This document shows positions 58,133 through 64,000 of a stretch of DNA of 64,000 bases, one piece after another. Made by a program: the position numbers and the translations under genes. Location: assembly GCA_025331125.1 (NCBI GenBank), contig JAOALB010000002.1:1-64000 (forward strand). Direction: 5' to 3'. Below the pieces are notes generated by a model. The model did no database searches and had not been told where the DNA came from. It worked only from the letters and a program-made list of their open reading frames with translations. The first letter of the stretch is position 1. Each line of letters starts with the position of its first letter. This stretch comes from Mycogone perniciosa. Its lineage: Eukaryota; Ascomycota; Sordariomycetes; Hypocreales; Hypocreaceae.

Positions 58133-58559
58133 GGTTGCTTGTCGTCACCATCAGCGCTCGCAGCTCAGTGGCAGCAGGAATTTGATGGTCTGGATGGTCT
58201 GAAATTTTTCTGCCGATAACGATAAGATGCCGGATTATCGATAAGAAATATTTTATGGAGCCACCTGCATGCCCCACCATAGCTCGATTTGGAACAAATA
58301 TCAGTGGAGATAAGGCTATATTGACTGACCATTGAGAATACTACTACGGAGTACTACGGAGTACTACATCCCTCCTCAACGCCCTACAATTGTCGAAGAG
58401 AATTTCATATGGAACATTTCCATTGGTTCAAGGTGCTAAGAATTTTCTATATGAGTTTATAGGGGCAATACTTCCATAATTCTGGAAACACTAGATGTCA
58501 TTTAGCTAAGAGATAGCATGTAATTCGTAATCAGCTCTACCTTTCAACTACTGTTTACT

Positions 58560-58560
<1 letters not shown>

Positions 58561-58592
<32 letters not shown>
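58561..58592. repeat. (AT)8(GT)8 compound microsatellite
   Basis: Eight AT units at 58561-58576 pass directly into eight GT units at 58577-58592. Confidence 0.95.
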
Positions 58593-58593
<1 letters not shown>

Positions 58594-59947
58594 GAAGAGC
58601 ATGGAAGTGCAATCCTTTGGTTTGATTGATTTGAATCTCCATTTTTCGCAATGGCGACTTGGGAGGCGTGATCATGATCCCTACGCCGCGAAAACAACTC
58701 AACTCTTCAACCCGAATTGGCATGCAGGAACGTTTGAGAAGACCGTGGGGGCATCGAAGTTGATGATGCATTACTACTACTACACAAACAAGAGTCGGCA
58801 ATTCGTATTGATATCAACAGGCGTTGATACGGAATATTCGGGGATTTGAAATCCAAAAAAAAACCTCCGGAATAGTACTTACTAATCGTGTCAGCACCAC
58901 TACTGACTAAATCAGGGCGCTATTGGCGCCCGTGTGTGAAGTCGTTGCATCTAATTCACCATCCCCTTTGAGTCTGGAGTTTGGGCACGGTCAAGCCTTA
59001 TGGAGAACGGATGCAGGAGTCAAGAGTCATAAGAAGGCGTGGAATGATGCCTTCTGCATGTGTGACTACTTGGTAGTAGTACTAGTACTCCGTACCTTTT
59101 TTTTTTTTGGTGCCTGAAGGCTGAACCGTTTAAGCCTCAACCGCTCCACACAAACAAGGAAACTGGTTACTTATCAACAAACAATGCGGAGTAATACTTC
59201 GTAATCCGACTTAATATAAGCACTCATGACTCAACCCTCCATAAATAAAAATCAAAATAAAATCAAAAATGATCCTGGAACTTTTTAAACTCCGTATTTA
59301 GCACAGCTATTTCCGCGGCCGCGTTTCCCAAAGCGACTTCATCCGTCATCAAGGTTTTGTTTAGCCGGGTACTTATCCCAGTGCCGCGTGCCGGAAAAAA
59401 GGCCATGTGGGGCCCTGGATGATTCTTTCGGTGGTGACTCAACCCGAGAGCCAGCCGACTAAAGATACAACCTAGCCAAGTTAGGTCGCAGCAAAAAAAA
59501 GAAGAAAAAAAGCATGTACGAAGTATCTATGTCGCATTCTGTACAGAGTACTCCGTACTAATTAGTAATTCTCCTTGCTTAATAACGCGCAATACTACGG
59601 TATCAGTAGCACCTCGGTGTAGTATCCTAAAAAAAGACGTATTTTTCAGCAATTCTTACTTAAATAGGTATGATGGTGCGATTGCGAGGCGAATGCGAGA
59701 GGACGGGTATTCTATCATTTTGGCACTGTGTGTTTGCGTAGATGTACTCGTACTTCGCATTGCGTTTGCAGTACGTACACGAATATCTGCAGGAATAAAA
59801 GCAGGGTTACGTGGTATTTTGCTATGACTCCGAACGTACAAGGTAGAAATGGGTTAATTGCGTATTTCGTACGGGCGCATACATGCGTCACCCGGCTGGC
59901 AATCCGCGGCTATAGGGCTAACGACAGACTTTGGACACGTACGAAGG

Positions 59948-59993
59948 ACTACTAGTAGTACGAAATAGTAGTAGTCGTAGTAGTAGTAGTACT
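59948..59993. repeat. TAG/GTA-rich trinucleotide tract
   Basis: Imperfect tandem TAG/GTA repeats ending in TACTCTGTA, itself one base from TACTCCGTA. Similar tracts lie near other copies of the dispersed motif. Confidence 0.7.
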
Positions 59994-60272
59994 CTGTAAT
60001 CCTAAGGCCGACGAAACAGTACCCACCAACACCACCCTTTCCTTGCGTCATGACTCAAATGGCATACGAACAAGCCTCCAAGGCACTCCCAAGACACTCC
60101 ACAAGATGACGATGCTACTGCTAGTTCCCTTTCGTTTGGACTTATTCGGCAATAATGTGGTGGGTCTCTTCCGTAAGGTCCATACGCGTAGCTCTCCCTG
60201 GGGTTTGAGTACTATCTATCTATTACTCGTACGAGCAGGGGAAGTAAGGAAGCCTCGTAGGAAACCATTGTG

Positions 60273-60280
60273 TATAAATA
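60273..60280 (+). promoter_or_regulatory. TATA box of the 155-aa gene
   Basis: TATAAATA, the best TATA match in the window, lies 142 bp before the ATG at 60422. It fits a transcript start near 60305 and a short leader that would include the (CA)n repeat. Confidence 0.55.
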
Positions 60281-60335
60281 GACCGAGTGATGCCTGGCTG
60301 CAACTTGATTTCAGGCAGTCAGAAACAACAGTCTT

Positions 60336-60356
60336 ACACACACACACACACACACA
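60336..60356. repeat. (CA)10 microsatellite
   Basis: Perfect CA/AC dinucleotide run in the likely 5' leader of the 155-aa gene. Confidence 0.9.
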
Positions 60357-60421
60357 TAAACAAGCTTAAATCAACTGCCTACTTACTCACTACTTCGCTC
60401 TCATCTCTCAAAGCCATATAA

Positions 60422-60889
60422 ATGAGCTCCTCCTCCTCCAACTCCCAGAACACCAGCACCAACACCAACTCAAACACAAACACGGACATGTCCCTACGAA
60501 CCAGTCACTACGGCGGTCTTCAAATCGGCCTTGCTGAACGTCCCGGCCCCGGTCTTCAACCCATCAACAAGGACAAGAAGAAGTCCTCCTCCTCCTCCTC
60601 CTCCTCAAAGATGCACCAACAACCACAATCCCTTGAACGCAAGGGCCTCAACCAGATGATCAACAGCATCCTGCATAACAAGCGCCAGCACGACGCTCAG
60701 GTTCGCGCTGCTGCCAAAGCCGCCGACCTCGACAGCGAAACAGCCTCCCTCGCTTCCGTCTATACCGAGTCGCAGAGCCTCCTGAAGGAGAAGCCCAACG
60801 ACGGCAACTCTTCGGGTTCAAAATCGAAGTCGAGCAAGCTTGCGGGCCCTAACGAGACCACCATGTCCTCGTTGCGATTCTGGCATTAG
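60422..60889 (+). CDS. Ser-rich 155-aa protein of unknown function
   Basis: Single exon. The first ~25 residues are Ser/Asn/Thr repeats. They are followed by SLRTSHYGGLQIGLAERPGP and GLQPINKDKKK, which look constrained, an eight-Ser run encoded by TCC repeats, and a helical LERKGLNQMINSILHNKRQH. A later Ser-rich tail carries SETASLASVYTESQSLLK and ends MSSLRFWH. No signal peptide or membrane span is visible. The TATA box suggests conditional expression. I do not recognise it; the low-complexity parts argue for a disordered protein. Confidence 0.65.
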   Translation: MSSSSSNSQNTSTNTNSNTNTDMSLRTSHYGGLQIGLAERPGPGLQPINKDKKKSSSSSSSSKMHQQPQSLERKGLNQMINSILHNKRQHDAQVRAAAKAADLDSETASLASVYTESQSLLKEKPNDGNSSGSKSKSSKLAGPNETTMSSLRFWH

Positions 60890-61300
60890 AAACAACGCCT
60901 TCTTGTTTTGTTTTTTATTACGACCAAGCAGCGACGTTTGTTCATTGTTTTTTGCCTGCTCTTCCAAATAAATCGAAGAGCAGGAGTCGAGACGACAAAC
61001 CACAAACCTTTAATGATTGAGATAATGAGCGGGCTGGGGGGGGGGACGGCCTTTGGGCGAGTGTCCCCCCCGAAAGCCCTTTGGCGGAGGCGAGACGTTA
61101 GATACCATATAGAGGACGTTGGAGAGATTCCTCTCCTCATTTATTACCTTTGTTTCTTATTTCATTTGTTATAAACTCTGATGACGATAATGGCAAATTA
61201 TTATGAAGAGAGGAGGAAAAGGAAAAGAAGGACTGCATTTTATAGATTGTCAATCAACTCCATCATTTGCAATTGACCCGACTTGACCTAAGTGAGCTGT
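60890..61300. other. Convergent spacer to ask1
   Basis: 3' regions of the Ser-rich gene and ask1. An inverted pair AAAGCCCTTTGGCGG / CCTTTGGGCG near 61048-61088 and a GGGGGGGGG run at 61038 are seen. No gene. Confidence 0.45.
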
Positions 61301-62778
61301 CTAGAAACTGTCGTCGAGTATGTCTTCGTTCATCTTGACCATCGAGGGGCTGTACTCCGACGACTCGGGTTCCGCTCCGGCATCCAACAAGATGTCATCG
61401 ACGATTCTTCTACTTGCCTCTCTCGCTACAATGAGGAACAGGGGAGAAAAAAGGTTAGCAAGATCAACACATTTCACGTTGGAGGCTATTATTGCTGTTC
61501 CAAACTCACCTGGCGTCTGCAACAACTTCGAAGGAGGCAGTGCAAACTGAATCGTCTTGGGCGGACTCATGCCGCCATACAAATCTTCATCTTCATCATC
61601 GTCGCTGTCCCAATCAATCTCATACTGCTTCCTGCCGGCCCCAGACCTTGCGCTACTCTCCTTGGCAAAAACATCACGAGTCTTCCGCCCCGTTGCCGGA
61701 GTCTGCACGCTGACGCCGGGCGTTCTCGGGCCTTGGTTTGCCGTGCCCAAGCGCAGCCGGGGGTTGTTACTCTTGTATGGCGACATGAACGCCTCGCTGC
61801 GCAGCGTCGGTACAGCTATTTCGGGCGATGACATGGGTGAGTCTTGCCACGCTGATGCCGTTGTAATGTCTTTTTGTGTACCTTTCAGCGGGGAAATCCG
61901 GATGGCGGTCTTGTGAGGTGTTGCTTGCAGGCGGTAGGTCTTGTCTAGAACACGATGTAACAGAGGGTCTCTGTGATGCTGGACCGACTCGCCTTTGTTG
62001 CGCTCCTCGAGTAACTGCCTTGGCGTCATGGACATATCCGGTAGCCGTGCTGTTTGTTGCGCAAACAAGACAGTCGAGTCCTCCTCATCATCAGAGTCGT
62101 GCAGAACCGTCGTGCCATCCTCTTCAGCCTTCATCTCCCGCTTCATAGCCTCGTACGGCGATTCCAAGTTCGAAAAGTTGGCCCTAAAGGTCTTGGTCGC
62201 CGGTGGACGAGGCGTGCTCCCCGTAAGTTCCGCATCGTCCAACAGCGATTCCTCTCCGTGGAAAGTCGACTGCTCCACCGCGCTCGCCCTTGTCATGTCC
62301 TCATCCAGGTCGGCGGTCACGTCTATGGTGATATCTTCTCGCATTGCTGTACTCTCGTCCATAGCCGTGGTCTCTTCGTCGTTCGCATGGTCCTCGTATC
62401 CGGAGAGGGACACATTGGCCGAGGCCTCGAAGAATTGTTTCCAAAACTGCAAAGACAGTAATTAGCAACGAGGCCGATGAGGGAGAATGCGAATGTGAAT
62501 GCGAATATGTCAACGTACCTTGGACGCCTCCCAGACGGCGCGGGAGTGCTCGCCATACTGCTCGACCAAGGGAATGATGCTTGTAGTGACGATTCTGTGC
62601 GCCTTGCTAAAGTTGTGATCGATCTCTGAGCTATCGCATGAGCGCAATGTTTACCACCAACAAACAAAAGGTGTGCTGGTGCAAGCCCACCTTGGAGTGT
62701 CAGCGTGATGGACTGCTCAAGCTTCTCCAGCTCTTCCGTCAGGCTTAGACTGCGCGGGGCAATGCTCTGTCGAGACAT
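61301..62778 (-). CDS. ask1: DASH/Dam1 complex subunit Ask1
   Basis: Four exons on the minus strand, 62778-62691, 62625-62519, 62446-61510 and 61425-61301, give 418 aa. The conserved N-terminal domain reads SLTEELEKLEQSITLTLQEI, then DHNFSKAHRIVTTSIIPLVE and FWKQFFEASANVSLSGYEDH, which is diagnostic. The last intron (61426-61509) is 84 bp, begins GTGAGT and ends TTGTAG; removing it gives QTPAREASRRIVDDILLDAG, the C-terminal motif expected for fungal Ask1. The middle is acidic and Ser/Pro-rich with several S/T-P sites (MSPYK, GTPR-like), likely CDK targets. Ask1 is part of the ring that couples kinetochores to microtubules. Confidence 0.92.
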
Positions 62779-63060
62779 CGTGAGAGAGAGAAATGGCCAA
62801 GGGGACACAATGCCCCCTAGAACAATCGCTGTGATAAGACGGAAGTTGAAGATGCTGGATTGGATGGATGAATCCATCGCATCTTGTCTTGTCCAGGCGC
62901 GTGGAGACGCGATGAGGGGCAGAGCACTTTAGTGGTCAACAGGCCGTGAATGGAGGGGCAACTTTTACTTGGGCCAAATTCTGATCGACAACATATTAGA
63001 GCTTCTTCTGCTATACGTATCTGCAGAAACTCATATGAACTCATGTGAAATCATGTGCAT
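62779..63060. other. Short tandem spacer between ask1 and the gamma-tubulin complex gene
   Basis: About 280 bp: the ask1 promoter and the 3' region of the next minus-strand gene. ATG/CAT-containing direct repeats CATATGAACTCATGTGAAATCATGTG lie at ~63030-63055. No gene. Confidence 0.5.
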
Positions 63061-64000
63061 CTACCGCTTGATATAGTAATCGCACATATCCAGCTTCACC
63101 AGCAGCTGCGCAACCATGCTTTCATCTCCTGTTCCATACTGCTCTCTAAACGCCTTGTCCTCTGCTTTCCTGTCGCCAGCCCTCCGCGCCTTTTCGGAAA
63201 GGCCACGACACACAGTGATGAAGATCTGCACCTTCTTTTTGTATTCCGCGTACAAAGTCGACGGGTCCAACTCCCTCCTGACCTCGGTTTCCCTGCCTAG
63301 AGACTGAAGCCTCACGTACTTGGCGAACTTCAATATCGTGTTGAAGATCTCTTCCAAAAACTTGAGCACCGGCTGCTGTCTCTTCCTTAGAAAGAGCGCA
63401 TGCATGATCCGGTCAAGAACAAAGGAGTGAGTTTCTCGTAATTTGTCAGGGCTTTGGAGCTCTGCCAACGAGCTGCTATGACTCGGCCTGTCCAGATCCG
63501 CCTCAATCTTATCCAACTTCTTCTCGAACATTTGCCAAGGAAGAGCAACGCCCGTGTCTAAGAAATAGGCGGCGATGCTACTAACAAAGTGCTGTGCTTC
63601 TCTGACGAAGCGGTAAGACGCATCATTAACATCTTGCCAATGACGAGCCATCCCATGGACATCGCGGAAAAGCTGATTGACAACAAACAACATCCGCAAA
63701 ACCCGCAGTAAGAGCTTGAAGATGCGGTCGTATTGCATCAAGGTCATTGGCGTAATGATACTACTCAGCTGCGGCGGAGCTGTATAGGAGAGCCGAAGAA
63801 AGTCCAGGGCTTCCAGCGAGTCTGGGTTCATGCACTTGTCAATCTCCTCGTCTGACAAGTCCCGCACGGCGAAACTCAAGTCTCCTGGTAACTCTGAACC
63901 GTCGTTGTCGAATATGCGTTGTGGCTCTTGAATCTTAGGACCATTCTTCGTATCATAGCTTTCGGTTAATATCCCCATGAGCGCTAGCCGCAACTCGGAG
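63061..64000 (-). CDS. Gamma-tubulin complex component (GCP/Spc97-Spc98 family), 3' end
   Basis: Only the C-terminal ~313 residues lie in the window; the frame is still open at position 64000. Family features visible are LRLALMGILTESYD, SLEALDFLRLSYTAPPQLSS, and the hallmark ITPMTLMQYDRIFKLLLRVL. Helical segments follow (FLRKRQQPVLKFLEEIFNTI, LLVKLDMCDYYIKR). The family packs gamma-tubulin at microtubule-organising centres. The sequence is divergent from core GCP2/GCP3 and may be a GCP4-6-type member; this is inference. It lies on the same strand as, and upstream of, ask1. Confidence 0.85.
   Translation of the reverse strand, partial: SELRLALMGILTESYDTKNGPKIQEPQRIFDNDGSELPGDLSFAVRDLSDEEIDKCMNPDSLEALDFLRLSYTAPPQLSSIITPMTLMQYDRIFKLLLRVLRMLFVVNQLFRDVHGMARHWQDVNDASYRFVREAQHFVSSIAAYFLDTGVALPWQMFEKKLDKIEADLDRPSHSSSLAELQSPDKLRETHSFVLDRIMHALFLRKRQQPVLKFLEEIFNTILKFAKYVRLQSLGRETEVRRELDPSTLYAEYKKKVQIFITVCRGLSEKARRAGDRKAEDKAFREQYGTGDESMVAQLLVKLDMCDYYIKR

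Larger units (their letters stand above)
58133..60421. other. 2.3-kb divergent spacer, repeat-rich
   Basis: No gene supported. It holds tandem TACTACGGAG units (58344-58363), (AT)8(GT)8, motif sites near 59085, 59190 and 59542, a TAG-rich tract and (CA)n. A TATA box serves the right-hand gene. Confidence 0.5.

Overview
This is a nuclear contig from a filamentous ascomycete (Pezizomycotina). Genes are split by many short introns (mostly about 49-85 bp) with GT...AG ends and CTAAC-like branch points. The gene set is fungal throughout: Cef1/Cdc5, Top2, Tap42, Bms1, the DASH subunit Ask1, Yvc1 and an Xbp1-like KilA-N protein. Gene content and the dispersed TACGGAGTA palindromes in the spacers remind me of Eurotiomycetes (Aspergillus/Penicillium-like), but that placement is inference. 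No bacterial-type operons, CRISPR arrays or intact viral genes are seen.

Layout. 0-5 kb: an (AAAT)n microsatellite, a hexokinase-family sugar kinase with an 18-nt microexon, a hairpin-forming repeat, and a 14-TM-type MFS transporter. 5.1-9.3 kb: a gene graveyard with a DEAH-helicase-like relic and an approximately 0.8-kb inverted-repeat element enclosing a Ty1/copia RNase H remnant. 9.3-23 kb: Cef1/Cdc5 (minus), an MFS transporter, a Fhit-type HIT hydrolase, a third MFS transporter, and the Hsp90 co-chaperone Cns1. 23.2-28.5 kb: an Xbp1/KilA-N regulator (minus), then a 3.6-kb empty upstream region. 28.5-38.3 kb: topoisomerase II, Tap42, and a conserved-looking 828-aa protein of unknown function (minus). 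39-44 kb: tRNA-Asn, a two-exon 65-aa membrane microprotein, and the TRP-type vacuolar channel Yvc1 (minus). 47-54 kb: a Gyp5-like TBC Rab-GAP and a reticulon. 54.6-58.1 kb: Bms1 (minus). 60.4-64 kb: a 155-aa Ser-rich protein with a clear TATA box, Ask1 (minus), and the 3' end of a gamma-tubulin complex protein (minus, runs off the window).

The genes are mostly independent housekeeping units: splicing, ribosome biogenesis, chromosome topology, spindle and kinetochore, TORC1/PP2A signalling, ER shape, Rab traffic and vacuolar calcium. Ask1 and the gamma-tubulin complex protein are spindle-related neighbours on the same strand, but nothing shows co-regulation. I see no obvious secondary-metabolite cluster, although three MFS transporters lie within 21 kb.

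Splice structures were joined by hand. Every exon chain given keeps an open frame and conserved protein motifs across the junctions. The most unusual material is non-coding: palindromes and fold-back hairpins built on TACGGAGTA found only outside genes, the inverted-repeat element at 8.4-9.2 kb, and a 61-nt sequence at 46.8 kb with three perfect stems.
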